Of a DNA stretch of 64,000 nt, positions 19,880 to 31,503 are shown in pieces; positions within the stretch are counted from its first letter, which is position 1; each line of letters opens with the position of its first letter. The notes under the pieces are model-generated. The model did no database searches, was not told the origin of the DNA, and worked only from the letters and a program-made list of their open reading frames with translations. The stretch comes from Lithodes maja (taxonomy: Eukaryota; Arthropoda; Malacostraca; Decapoda; Lithodidae): NCBI GenBank assembly GCA_037953745.1, contig JBAKBP010004474.1:62001-126000 (forward strand). The letters run 5' to 3'. The position numbers were made by a program, and so were the translations under genes.

Positions 19880-21690
19880 TGTTACGGCTGGATCGGCAAT
19901 ACATATTCGGGATTCTTGATCGTAGGACAGAAATGGCTTATGTGACAACGACACGCTCGATTCCAGTCCCAAATACTATATGCTCCAGACAACAAAAGCA
20001 CCAACGCCCTACAGAGTTATCGTCTATGGTAACGAGGTACCTTAACTCGGCGAAAGTGTACAACAGGGGTAGGCTATGAGGCTAAACTCCCTCAGACATT
20101 TATAGGTTACGTTATTACTAAAGAAATACAATACTCAAGAAACTACGTTAATATTAAGCCTCTAATAATGTAGAATAGAAGCAGGCTAAAGGTATGACAG
20201 TGAAATGCTAAATGACAAATGTACACGCCTACTTGAAAGCGCGTGCACTAGAATAACTGTCCCCTACTAACATGCACTAGCATGTAGCATACAAGATGTT
20301 CATGATCCAGTAGATACCTAATAATACACATGGAAGGAACATAAATAGTAGTCACTTATTATAAGAATGAATCTATACTTGGAATAACTAAAAGGTTGCA
20401 GGCAACAGTACTGCGCCGGTAGCCTACTACCGCATAGGCTACTTCGCTTCTCTCACTCTGTCTCCCCTCTGAGTCCGTATGCGCCCTACGCAACAGAACT
20501 CCGGACACAGCAGCAAAACGACAGTGCAGTTAATTGATACATGAAAGTATTAATAGTGTTGTCTTGTGTGTGAGTAATGTGTATTGTAAAGTGTTACATA
20601 CATAAACTTAAAGAGAGCTGCAATGCATAGTAAAATAAAGATATCACCCACTCATCATCCCCATGTGTTCTAGCTAGCAGGCCAAGTCACAGGAACAACG
20701 AGTCCCAGCACCGAAAGCGAGAACCCAGGAAAAGACTGCAGAGAACACAAGGACAGATAAATTACGTTACTCTACTATACCGGCACTACGAGCGAGCTGT
20801 AGTCTCTGGTACTGCACTCGCTCCTGGCTCGGTAGGCAAATCAAGGCTAAGTCCTCGCCCCTCTACAGACAACTCCTGGGCATGGTCGGGCTCTTACACA
20901 TGGCACTAGTCTAGTCACAAATTGGATGATGAGCTGGGCATATAACTCGTGAACATGTAGAACGTTCACCAACTATCCTCATCAAGAAGATCGCTGTTCA
21001 CATTAACCCCTTAAATCTAATACATGTAAATATATGCTTGTCCTAAGAGTAATACGAGAGGTGAGTGCTGAAACTCCTTTAGGACCTCAAGGGAAGGTTA
21101 TGCATTTAAATAGAGAGAAGAATGAAATGAGAGTAATGTCGTCAGAGAGAAAGAGTGCAACCGTGAGAAATTGGGAGAGAGGGCAAGGGATGTTAGAATC
21201 TCAAAGGTTCTAGGCAACCTGATCATGGAACACACAGCGAGCCTCCAGGCAATGTGCAGTACGACAACATGGGCAACCCAGGCAGCATAGGCAGGCGGCA
21301 ATGGACTACCAACCCTGTCGCACCTAGCTATAAGCGCAAGGCTGCCAACCGGTCCATACGTCTGGCAACCACCACTCCGGCAGCGTGGCGCGTTGCTACC
21401 CTCTCGCTCTGAAAACTAACTCACTCTCTCTCTCTGAACTCCCATTGTCTTATCTATCAACTTCTCTATTGATACTACATATTAAATGGAAGGTCTCGAC
21501 ATGGCTTAAAACAAAACCCACCACTGGTTAGCACATGACGAGACCTTTGCAGAGATACAAAGAACATAGTTATACGTTGTCACACTCAATATAAGCAGCC
21601 AGCACGGTACAGCGGTACCACACAGTGGCGGTACAGTGGAGTACCAAGGAGTACAATCAGGTTGCGTTGACACGCACTGGGTGCGTCACA
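19880..21690 (-). repeat. 5' LTR of the gypsy element (1811 bp)
   Basis: This is the right-hand, intact LTR. It matches the left LTR base for base over long stretches, with occasional substitutions (for example A versus C near 20281) and one 26-bp segment near 20357-20383 absent from the other copy. Its minus-strand ends are TG and CA. The GTAT target duplication follows at 21691. I did not assign promoter or poly(A) sites within it. Confidence 0.92.
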
Positions 21691-21856
21691 GTATGTACCG
21701 GTATATACTCTGGCACTTGCCCCAGTTTTCATTTTTGTTTTATGGGGGTGGGTGGCTCGAGACAGAGCCCGAACAGGGACATCACAACACATCAGGAAAA
21801 CAAAGCACTAAAGCACACACATCTAGGTCATCCAGGAGAAATATCCAGACCTAGGC

Positions 21857-22117
21857 CTAGTTGGGGTTCCCAGCAAAAGATAAAGTAACAACTTTATAAT
21901 TAATGTACCTGTGTGAAGTTAGGTGGCCCAGCAGAACTTGTGACTGGGGCTGGTTCCCCTGGTGTGGTAGTGGTGGTGGTGGTAGTGGGTGGCTGGGGGG
22001 CTCGTTCCCCTGGTGTGGTGGTGGTAGTGGTGGTGGTGGTTGAGGGGGAGGGGGGGGGGGCACTTGGGGGTCAGCTCTGTACTCTGGACACCTTTGGAGG
22101 GGGGCTGTCATCACCTG
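21857..22117 (-). other. Candidate exon: proline- or threonine-rich segment
   Basis: On the minus strand an acceptor-like GTTGTTGTAATTTCAG ends near 22117, and a donor-like CAG/GTACATTAAT lies near 21905. Between them one frame is open and proline-rich (VPPPPPPQPPPPLPPP). The alternative frame has one TGA and then reads as Thr-rich blocks (TTTTTTTTPGEPAPVTSSAG), a mucin-like composition. An 11-C run lies between, where a sequencing slip would switch frames. Simple-repeat DNA is the main alternative. Confidence 0.28.
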
Positions 22118-22239
22118 AAATTACAACAACATTTAATACCACTTCATAACAAAGGCCAAGGAAACACTACAATCAATTCTAGTTAATCGTCTGACATGCT
22201 GTCTTGATAGCGTAATGGTACAACTTGGAGGGTGCTTAA

Positions 22240-22380
22240 GCATTGAGAGTACTAGTGAGGATATGCGTAAAAACATGCTTAGATGGTATGGACATGTGAA
22301 AAGTACTTGCGTTAAGAAAAAGTCTATGAATGTGGAGGGAGTGGCAAGGAGAGGTAGACCAAGAAAGATGTGGGATCAGG
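22240..22380 (+). pseudogene. LINE RT C-terminal fragment
   Basis: Reads MRKNMLRWYGHVKS and then VARRGRPRKMWDQV, the end of an RTE-type LINE protein, different from the RTE-like copies here. It is bounded by a SINE-A head fragment at 22199 and a MITE at 22381. Confidence 0.6.
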
Positions 22381-22567
22381 TACAGGTCTCCCTTACTATC
22401 CGATGCCCCAATTTACGATATTATTATAGTTTTTTAGGCATTTGGGTAGGGCCGAGAAGACATCCCCATTTACCCCATTAATTTGAGGGTTCGCTATACA
22501 ATTTTTCTATTTAACATCGGGTTTTCAGGAACGTAACCCACTCATAAATCGAGGGAGACCTGTAGTA
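22381..22567. mobile_element. Short MITE with GGTCTCCCT ends
   Basis: TACAGGTCTCCCTTACTATC at the left and, reversed, TACAGGTCTCCCTCGATTTA at the right. A relative is at 54055-54250, and a half copy at 57636-57700. Mariner/pogo-type by its TA target and CAG ends. Confidence 0.75.
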
Positions 22568-22659
22568 CAAACTGATCTCGCTGCCTGGAACGCTGCTATA
22601 AGCTTAACAAAAAGTATCATGGAATATGTGACTTTATGTTGCAAGTTTTACATTATAAT

Positions 22660-22800
22660 TTAGTGCAATAATTGGGCCGTCGAGCGTATGGCCACAAACA
22701 TGTGATCTACTGCCTTAGAAAAATCAAGAAAAACAATTGGTTTGGCGTTGGACTTGTTGCGTGCTCTACAATGCAAACTAATGCATGACCAAGTATTCAT
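22660..22800 (-). pseudogene. LINE RT fragment
   Basis: The minus strand reads NAKPIVFLDFSKAVDHM, an RT motif A with its catalytic Asp, in a short broken frame. The family cannot be fixed. Confidence 0.45.
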
Positions 22801-23159
22801 AAAATACTCTACAGTACAGTACTTGAAAATAGGATTAATTGAAAAAATTATATCAACGAACCAGCTAAAAAGGGGAAAATAAATTATCTTGTGATGTTGA
22901 CGGTTGGATCCTTGGGCCAGCCAGTGTGTGTTATTGGCAGACAAGTGTTGTTGGTGGATAGTCCGGTCTAGCAATCTGTGGTAACTGTTCACTGAAGTCC
23001 CTAATCATCAGGGCACCCACCCTAGCCCAGCTCTTGAGCAGGGAGTGCATAGTGCTAAAAAACGCATCATCATCACAAGGTAATTAAAATATAAAACTTG
23101 AAAACAAACTCAAAAGTTACTGTTCAAATTAATATAACGAACTCATTTATTTATTTATT

Positions 23160-23826
23160 TTTTTTTTTTTTTTTTTTTTTTAATATTAGTTTAACCAGAC
23201 CACTGAGCTCTACAAAGAACTCTCATAGGGCTGGCCCGAAGGATTCGATCAAGATATATAACTAAACGAGTCAAGATAGATAGGGAAGGGCAGTAGGGGA
23301 ACAAATCGAGGCAGGTGAAGACACGCAGACATTTCTCGCCAGTTCATCAGTTCAGCCGGACCACATGAGCTCCACATCAGAGCTCTTATAGGGCAGGGCC
23401 GAAGGATGAGGCAAGAACTGCTACACCGCAACACCAACCAAGAAGTGATCAGGGCGAAGAATGAAAGATCAGGTCGAAGGTAGAAAAAATCACATCGAGA
23501 AGCAAAAAATGCATTACCGAAGGGAATCAAGTCAGTCCGGCCACATCAGCAACCGAAGAGACAAACGGGTCAGGAGTCAATCACCTAGCCAGGCCAGGGA
23601 GACATGAGATATAGGCCACCAGAGGACAGCCAAATGGGACAGAATAAGAATAGAAGGGGAAAAACATAGAATGAGTAATGAAAAACTACTCAAAATTAGT
23701 CAAGCTGAGGACGAAAGCTCGAGGGGAGATAGGAAGGGAATTGACCACATCCATCCACCATCAAGCCCCAGTCGCCGGCCCCGAAGCCCCCCAACCGCGG
23801 CAAGGAGAGTAGTATCAGGGGGGAAC
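23160..23826 (-). repeat. I-clade LINE 5'-end relative with poly(A)-like end
   Basis: On the minus strand it starts CCCCCCTGATAC and matches the first 200 bp of the I-clade LINE (46440-46626) in a diverged form, then carries repeated GAGCTC blocks (23195-23270 and 23340-23410), and ends in an A run at 23160-23180. Part of it (23195-23270) recurs at 3345-3420. No frame. It may be a non-autonomous derivative. Confidence 0.5.
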
Positions 23827-24244
23827 GAACTCATTAAAATTGAAAATTATCGAAACGACAACACACTAAACAAAATCTATACCGGTATATGGAAAAAAGC
23901 ATTTAAATATTATTGGAAATTAAACTTTGAAAAACACAAACTTATAATAATAGGTAATTAAAATTTAAAACTTGCAAACTAAACAAACCAAAACTTGGAC
24001 AAAGACAATATAAAGGCAAAATAACTTATCAAAATCGCTATGTGGAAACAACGCTTACTAAAATAAAGTTTATGAAATAAAAGAACACAATCCACCACAT
24101 AGGGACAGCGCAACATCTCCAATCCGAGGGGTATTTGATTGCTCGACTCGCACAGGTAATGGTCCTAGCCTAAATTATTGCCTTCTAAAAGGTCCATCTT
24201 TACCATCGGATTTGTCTCAACAATTACCGAGGATCTGGTTGTTG

Positions 24245-24287
24245 GTGTTGTTGTTGTTCCCTAGGCTGCCTGGCCAAACATCCCCAA
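24245..24287 (-). repeat. SINE-T or Jockey-like LINE 3' end fragment
   Basis: Only the (GTT)n tail and CCTAGGCTGCCTGGCCAAAC remain, too short to tell whether it came from the SINE or the LINE. Confidence 0.55.
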
Positions 24288-24334
24288 CGAGGATCCAGTT
24301 AATTCATATTTTTTCACCAACCAACTTTACTTCT

Positions 24335-24636
24335 AATTATTATGTTCCTTCCAACAACCAACAATACTCCTAAAATCGATTAATGAAATTTTACAAACAC
24401 ATGTGGCAGTCCGTGGACTCGAACCCAGGATGCTCACACCGAAAATCAACACCTTATACATCGCACCACGAAGACAGTTAAAGGTTGGTGGACACTGCCT
24501 ACGATTTATTATGCAACTTCGAATCCTGCATATCAATCTAAGCATGTACACACATCCCAACTGCAACTCACGTAGGCTATGCATATGTGAATGGAAAGAG
24601 CAATTAATGGGGCCTTAACCACTTAGGGAAGTCCTA
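24335..24636 (-). mobile_element. Single dispersed unit of the 328-bp array sequence
   Basis: Matches one unit of the 14771-16340 array without its 28-bp linker. It interrupts a SINE-A copy (24303-24334 and 24637-24740), with CTAA on either side. Confidence 0.82.
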
Positions 24637-24955
24637 AACTCAATTAATGAAATCAACAAATACATGTGGCACTCCAAGGACTCGAACCTAGGATACTCAC
24701 ACCAAAATTCCGCGCATTTATGCATTTGTACATTTATACTTGCGGCCATTTCATTCTTACAAAAATACTGACCTACTCATGTGTAGATCATCATCTTCAA
24801 TATATGTACAGGCACCTTTTTTGTGGGTGAAAATCTTCTGGTAATAACGCTCCACCAGGCAGTAAACTCCCTCGGAAATTGTTCATGTTTTTTTGGTTTT
24901 CGGGCGCCGTGAATTCTGCGGAAAAATTGGCGCTTGTGAGATATAAGTAACATGC

Positions 24956-24995
<40 letters not shown>
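24956..24995. repeat. (TTA)n microsatellite
   Basis: About 13 ATT/TTA units in a row. Confidence 0.95.
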
Positions 24996-25487
24996 CATCT
25001 GTTGGTCCTCCACTGCTTTCCATCTGCAAGTTACCAGAGCTTTAAGTCAAGTACAGTAAACTCCCTTTTATCCAAAATTCAAATAGACCTATCCAAATAT
25101 TTAAGTTTACCAAAGTTTTTGCGATCCATATTTTTCACTAGTTTTTACATATTTTAGCCTCTCTGGGTGCTTAATTGTATCAATTCAACCCCTCTGAAGT
25201 AGACATCCCTTGAATTAGATCTATATCTATATGCTCAGGCCCAATCCCCACTTTTCCTATTTTTATTTTTATTTTCTATTTTATTCATTTTATTATTTTT
25301 TATTTTTCTTGGGGGTGGCCGACTCAAGACAGAGCAAGAACAGGGAAAACACAAAACAACATAAAACAACGAACAAACACAGATAAAACACAAATTCACA
25401 CATTAATGATAATTTGAAGTTAGAACAGTCTATAAATGGTTTTAAATGCATTGGAAACAGTATATTTGGCCATTTGTACACATATTT

Positions 25488-25670
25488 AGGGGAGGTGTGG
25501 TGGAGTAGTCTTGCCACTGGCCTGGTAATCCAAGGTCCCGGGTTCAAATCCCGATGTATCAATGGGAAGATATTATTGGGATGGAATTTGTGCTGTACCT
25601 AGTATCAGTGCATTACCACAAGCCCACCGAAACGTCAATAAAATACCCTCATTGTTCCCTGATTAAATAG
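25488..25670 (+). mobile_element. tRNA-derived SINE
   Basis: GTGGTGGAGTAGTCTTGCC as head and box B GGGTTCAAATCCC, followed by a unique body to about 25670. Confidence 0.65.
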
Positions 25671-25748
25671 CACTGTATGAATATTCCCATATTCAAAATA
25701 TGCTATAGGGGTGCAATGCCTGGTGAGTTATCTGCTCAACAGGTGGCG

Positions 25749-25809
<61 letters not shown>
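25749..25809. repeat. (GT)n microsatellite
   Basis: About 30 GT units. The CV/HT-rich frames over it are artefacts. Confidence 0.97.
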
Positions 25810-25810
<1 letters not shown>

Positions 25811-26185
25811 GTGTGAGAGTCCGAGTGTAGGGGGTGAGACAGTGAAGCACGGGAACGAGATGGCTTCAGAGATGGGGTCGTTTCGGGCCATGAGTGAGCA
25901 CCGTGCCTCATGTGAAGGCAAGATGGCAGGTGCTCGTTGTACTCTACGTGCTTCACATGTCTCACTCCCTAGACTGGAACAAGACCTCACAGGCTTCACT
26001 GTTCATTGTAAAGCGGTGAATGTTAAGGCTCTCAGCCTATGCCCGAGAGGAAGTAAGTTGGAATATAGAAAAAAAAAAAAAATATAGAGAGACATTCGTT
26101 TATCCATAAAAATTGCTTATCCAAAATTGAAAAAACATGATTTTTGGATAAACGAGTTTACTGTACTGTAGGCCTACAGTACTTA

Positions 26186-26396
26186 CGGTGGCGCTAATAA
26201 GTCATGTCTCAGCTGTCATTATGTTTGGCTCGCTCTTTGCTGTATTAATGTCTGTCAGATGTTGAATAGGGTGGGTAAGTGTAAGAATATGCTTGTATAT
26301 TTCACTCAATATGAATAAATGAAGCTTAGATATTGCTGATTCCAATTATTGATCAAAATATAATTGGTGCCGAGACATAACTTATTAGCACGATTG
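26186..26396. mobile_element. 211-bp TA-flanked MITE, uninterrupted
   Basis: Ends CGGTGGCGCTAATAAGTCAT and, reversed, CAATCGTGCTAATAAGTTAT, with TA on both sides. It is the empty counterpart of the nested copy at 38937-39469. Confidence 0.82.
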
Positions 26397-27346
26397 TACA
26401 TACATATTACATACCGGTACATATATACATACAAATTTAAATTATAATGTAAAACTTGCAAAATAAACAAACCAAAACAGGGACGACACAAGATAAAGGC
26501 AAAGGAACTTATCAAAATCGCTATATGGAAATAACGCTTAATAAAATAAAATGTTGAAATAAAAGAACACAACCCCCCCAGGATCCGGCCCCTCGCGAAA
26601 ATAGGGTAAAATATTGAATTCTCGGGATTTTGCCACGCTTATAAATACTGTACGCAAAAAAATGGCCTAACCGAGGTTATAAATATAAATATCCAGCAGA
26701 ATTTGTCGTTGTTGTCTTGCGTTTGGTGATAACTAGTGGTTCATTTGTTTTGATGATGAAATTAATTAGGTCAGTATGCCGGACGAAAGCCTAGGATTCG
26801 GTGTTTATTCCCGATAATCGGCATTTACCGATACTCACATATCTGCAAATAAATGGCCTAACCAAGTTTTTATACATACCAGAGGAAGATATAGGCGTTG
26901 TTTTGCGATGGGTGAAGACTAGAACACTCTAAATTGTGTAGTTATTGTGTGAGGTGAGAAATAAGACAGAGTTAGGCGGTAATTCCGAGCTTTGTCCGAA
27001 GGCGCCGCACTGCTGACCGCAACTACGGTCTGTTTATATTCATTTAACAATTTATTATTCATTATTGATTATGGATTAGGTGCGATTATACTATAGAGGT
27101 GCGCATTTGACAGGTACAGTACCACCAAAGATTTAATACAAATTTGTTTTCGGTTTCCACACATCCAACACCAAGCTACACCCTTTTCTGGTGTAAGAAA
27201 CACTAAAAAAACAATGGGGACACTTTAACCCACGGGATCCGGGAGGCCTCATATGATGCAAAACGTATTTTGGCTAGGAGTCCGGGAGGCTTCATACGAG
27301 GCAAAATCAAAGGGTTTAAATCGCGCGGGCGGATTTTTTTTTATGC

Positions 27347-27817
27347 GTGGGCTACCGCAGCGCCACCAAGCACAAACTAGCATGCAGCATCAGTTCTCGT
27401 CACGCATCCAACATGGATGGAACTAATCCAAAAAAAATCGCTGTGTCCGAATCGCCGCCCGCCACCGTGTACCGTACGCCTAACAAAAGCAAGGCTAAAA
27501 CGACCAAGAAAACAGTGCTTAGTCCCGATGGTGTTGCACACACTCTGGAAGAACTAAGCGAATATAGTGAACTAAGTGAATATAGTGAACAGAGTGAACT
27601 TGTGAGTGACTTTGACAAAGAACAAGTGGTTAGTGAAGATGAGGGTGAAGTGGCGGATGGATTAGAGTTTCTGGGCTTTATTAGTACCGATGAGGACGAT
27701 AATGACGATGGTGAATGCGGTGCTCGTGAATATAGTGAACTGAGTGAACTTGGGAGTGACTTTGACGATGAAGAAGTAGTTAGTGAAGATGCGGTACCGT
27801 ACGCTCACCTAGCCTAG
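27347..27817 (+). pseudogene. Acidic N-terminal fragment, probable piggyBac-like transposase
   Basis: The 156-residue frame begins with a short basic stretch (RTPNKSKAKTTKK) and then becomes strongly acidic, with repeated EYSELSE units and blocks such as SDFDKEQVVSEDEGE, TDEDDNDDGE and SDFDDEEVVSED. No catalytic motif is present. Acidic, low-complexity N-termini are common in piggyBac transposases, and position just inside a TTAA end supports this; the sequence alone would not. It ends at stops in a CCTAG repeat near 27810. Confidence 0.5.
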
Positions 27818-28019
27818 CCTAGCCTAGTAAGTGAAAGTGATACACAAATGTATAACAAGTAATAATAACTCAATAATTTAAAATGTAAAACTTGCAAACT
27901 AAACAAACCAAAATTGGGACCAGGACAATATAAAGTCAAATTAAATTATCAAAGTCGCTATGTGGAAACAACGCTTACTAAAATGAAAATTATTAAATAA
28001 AAGAACACAATCCACCACA

Positions 28020-28669
28020 TAGGGTGTACATTACTACATGAGCAAGTTAATCTGTTTCCCAAGCAAACTAATCGCACATATAACAACGCACTATCGTCAC
28101 GTTAAAGGAAGTAGTCAAGTTTGGGAAGTCCGGGACGTTCTGGCAAATTTTACTAAACTCTGCATGAATAAAGAAACTACATGTTAAATGTCAAAATATT
28201 ATTTAAAAACAAATTTGCAACATGACAAGACATTAACAATAGTACAAAATACAAATATTGAAAAGATATCTATACTATTACAAAATAATATATAAAATAC
28301 AGTACAGTACAGCACTCACTAACGATAGTGCTATCGGGTAGGTACCTGTAAGCATAGCATGCCTCAAGTGACCCCTATCAATAACTACCCTACAAATAAC
28401 CTACATTTATAGCACAAATAAACTAAGGAAATCGCAAAAGTAAGCAATTGATACTATCGACAATGAATACATATAATATAAAGACAAATAATTGCAAAAT
28501 ATGAAGTAACAACAGATTTAAACAAAGAGTACTCTTTTAACAAGAACAATAAATTTAAAAAATCAATATTAATATTAATAATAGAAAAAGAAAAAGAAAG
28601 ATAAACAATAAATACAGACAAAAAACAATAAATACAGACAAAAAGTAAGCAGAGGTTATACAAGAACCT
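28020..28669. other. AT-rich stretch, probably 3' UTR of the Penelope-like element
   Basis: No frame of note. It lies between repeat D (27880-28018) and the stop of the Penelope RT and could be its 3' region. The boundary is not visible. Confidence 0.4.
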
Positions 28670-29199
28670 TCAAGTTAAAAATGCTTGATTAAAATTATTG
28701 ATGTCAAATTTTAGAATACAGTCACAATAATTGACCCTAAAAAGATTAAATTTATGGAACAATTTACTTGCCTCAAAACCTCTGTCCACTAAGAGTCTGT
28801 ATAGTAACCTAGCTCTAGCCCAAAAGTCATCTACTTTAGTGCAGATTTTACAAAATCTTATTAACTGGGAATAAAAACAATTATAAGTTATTTTACTATC
28901 AATATTACTACTAGGGAAAGGAAAGTTTATTACGTTAAAATTAAAATCATGAACTTTGTGATATACTTTAAGTATGCACTGTTCATTAACAATCTCTATA
29001 TTTATATCAAGAAAATTTTCAACTTTATAATTTACGTTACATTGTGTGAGGGGAATAGAATTAGGGTAAATAAGTTTAGCAACTTGATTAAAATTTAACA
29101 AATTGCAAACGAGAATATCATCAATATATCTACTATTATTACTTAACAATTTAGCAAGTGCTAATTTTTCTGGGATTTTATTTTTCTTGCTACTGTCAA

Positions 29200-30052
29200 T
29201 GAAATGCCGGGTGTGAAGGGAATTCATGGTCTCCTGAAATATCCCCAGGCTACCTTTTAGGATCAACTTTTCCTGGTACCTGGCGCGGGGTACGAACCTC
29301 TGAAGGGAATTTAACCCCCCTAAAAACCCACAGGTTTTGAGATGCCTTGGGTGGGGTTCGAACCCTGGTTAATGACCCAACCATCACCACCAGGCCCGCG
29401 CGCTAACCCACTGTACTACCACGGACGTACTAAAAGTATAGCAACCTTAGTCCGATTTTTAAGAACCAGGTGATAGTCTCGTGGTGTTATCACGTGATGA
29501 GTTTATTGGACTTACCATCTACGACTATTTTACGCTATACCTGACGTCAACTCGGGTTAGTATTATTGTGGGTGCGGGACATTTTCGAGGGCATTACATT
29601 ACATCCTTGAGAAGTAAAATGCCCCAGAACAAGAATCCCACCGCTGCCACCAATGAAATGCCGGGTGTGAAGGGAATTCATGGTCTCCTGAAATATCCCC
29701 AGGCTACCTTTTAGGATCAACTTTTCCTGGTACCTGGCGCGGGGTACGAACCTCTGAAGGGAATTTAACCCCCCTAAAAACCCACAGGTTTTGAGATGCC
29801 TTGGGTGGGGTTCGAACCCTGGTTAGTGACCCAACCATCACCACCAGGCCCGCGCGCTAACCCACTGTACTACCACGGACGTACTAAAAGTATAGCAACC
29901 TTAGTCCGATTTTTAAGAACCAGGTGATAGTCTCGTGGTGTTATCACGTGATGAGTTTATTGGACTTACCATCTACGACTATTTTACGCTATACCTGACG
30001 TCAACTCGGGTTAGTATTATTGTGGGTGCGGGACATTTTCGAGGGCATTACA
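29200..30052 (-). repeat. Tandem dimer of a tRNA-like retroposon inside the Penelope-like element
   Basis: Two copies of about 400 bp (29200-29596 and 29652-30052) at a 453-bp period. On the minus strand each carries a tRNA-like part with GGTTAGCGCGCGGG, a long variable-arm-like segment and box B GGGTTCGAACCCC. GTCAA flanks the dimer (29195-29199 and 30053-30057), and its removal rejoins the Penelope frame (LVD and SSKKNK). Confidence 0.82.
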
Positions 30053-30532
30053 GTCAACTAAGTCTTTTATATATTTAAATTCTAAAGAAAGCAAGAATAA
30101 GTCTGCAATTAAAGGGCTAGCATTTCCACCCATAGGAATTCCTAATATTGTTTGAAAATGTAAGGCCCGAATCTAACATAAGTATTGAAAAGGAGGAATT
30201 TAAGGGCATCTTTAAGTTTAGTTCTATCAAAATATACAGAACTAGTGGGAGTAGAGCTAAGTGATGCATTATTAAAATATGTATAAACATTTATGAAATA
30301 ATTACCATTCCTAACAAACCTGTCAAAGTGCAAATCTATAATAAAGCAAAGCTCTGAATATACTAAATCTGAAGGCAAATTGGTATACAAAGTTGAAAAG
30401 TCGAAGCTATGTACCGAGGTAACTTTCGGCATGGTATTTATTTTATCAATAACTTCTAACGAATTGTCAACACTCCAATAATAGTTAATGCCAGTTCTTC
30501 TCATGATGGTATTACAATATCTTTTATGAGTA

Positions 30533-31503
30533 CAGTAAAAGTCTGTTAATCCGACGACCGATGATTCGAATCTCCCAATAGTCCGAATTTTTCAATTTGA
30601 GGCCAAATCCGAATTCTCCCAATGGTCCGAATTTCAAGAAGTCCCAAAGTCCCCTTTTTGAGGCATTAGGCCACTCAAATGACACATAATGGAGCACACA
30701 CATATCATATGTTCATGAATTCACTTTAAAAGTTTACCATTGTCATTGTAGCCTATTACCTACTTCAAAACATTCAGATTAATGGTCAAAGGAAGCTACT
30801 GATATAAACTAAACACCTTCTTCTTCTTCTTCTTCTTCCACATTGTCTGCTAGAGAGTTTGTTTTGCTCTTGAACGCATCCTTGGGATGCTCCGATGCGC
30901 TACTGGCTTGAACCGCATTTTCTGCAAGCACATTCAGTCTTGAGCTTGAAAATGCACCTTTGGATGTATTAGCCTTGAGCTTGAAAACGCACCTTTGGAC
31001 GTTCCGATACGCTACTATTTATAGTTCAGTGATCGGAGCGTCCCAAGGGTGCTTTCAAGACAACAAGACAAGGGTGCTTTCAATACAATATAATATAACA
31101 GAGCACATCACAAAAGGAAAATCACAAAAGGAAAATTACAAGAACTTCTCAGGGAGGTGCCGTTGTTAAGGCATTACTTCCCGAACCACATCTGATCTTA
31201 AAGAGCAAGACAAACTCGCTAGTTGACGGAAGAAGAAGAAGACGTTTATATCAGCAGATTCCTTTGACCATTAATCTGAATGTTTTGAAGTAGGTAATAG
31301 GCTACAATGACAATGGTAAACTTTTGAAGTGATTTCATGAACATATGATATGTGTGTGTGCACCATTGTGTCATTTGGGTGGCCTAATGTCTCGATGTTT
31401 TCATCATACACAGGTTCATAGGGGTAAAGTCCGATAATCCGAAAAATCCACTAATCCGAACGAGGGCCGGTCCGCTGCCCTTCGGATTAACGGAAGTTTA
31501 CTG
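30533..31503. mobile_element. Foldback pogo-like element inside the Penelope-like element
   Basis: TA flanks on both sides. The ends are CAGTAAAAGTCTGTTAATCC and, reversed, CAGTAAACTTCCGTTAATCC. The inverted arms extend some 300 bp inward (for example the block around 30700-30860 recurs inverted at 31200-31350). CAGT...ATCC ends with TA duplication are typical of pogo/Tigger-type non-autonomous elements. A shorter relative is at 39036-39354. Confidence 0.82.

Larger units (their letters stand above)
9340..21690 (-). mobile_element. Full-length Ty3/gypsy LTR retrotransposon of Gmr1-like domain order
   Basis: Two matching long terminal repeats (9340-12632, interrupted; 19880-21690) bound the element. 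Read on the minus strand each LTR starts TGTGACGC and ends CCGTAACA. A 4-bp GTAT flanks it at 9336-9339 and 21691-21694, the target duplication expected for this superfamily. Inside, on the minus strand, lie gag, protease and integrase (one frame, 19638 to 16279) and then the integrase C-terminus, reverse transcriptase and RNase H (14730 to 12916). Integrase before RT is the copia order; within Ty3/gypsy it is the mark of Gmr1-type elements. Removing the LINE in the 3' LTR and the tandem array in pol leaves about 9.3 kb. The LTRs look nearly identical, so the insertion seems young, but it is now broken. Confidence 0.93.
25054..26163. mobile_element. Pogo-like TA-flanked element with nested repeats
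   Basis: Ends CAGTAAACTCCCTTTTATCC and, reversed, CAGTAAACTCGTTTATCCAA, each next to TA. It contains a tRNA-like SINE at 25488-25670 and a long GT microsatellite. No transposase found. Confidence 0.75.

Noticed and set aside
21955..22060. Confident call of a mucin or formin-like gene
   Set aside because: The repeat-rich DNA could give such frames by chance, and no neighbouring exon was recognised.
25677..26087. Frames with CVCVCV or HTHTHT runs as proteins
   Set aside because: They are translations of the GT microsatellite.
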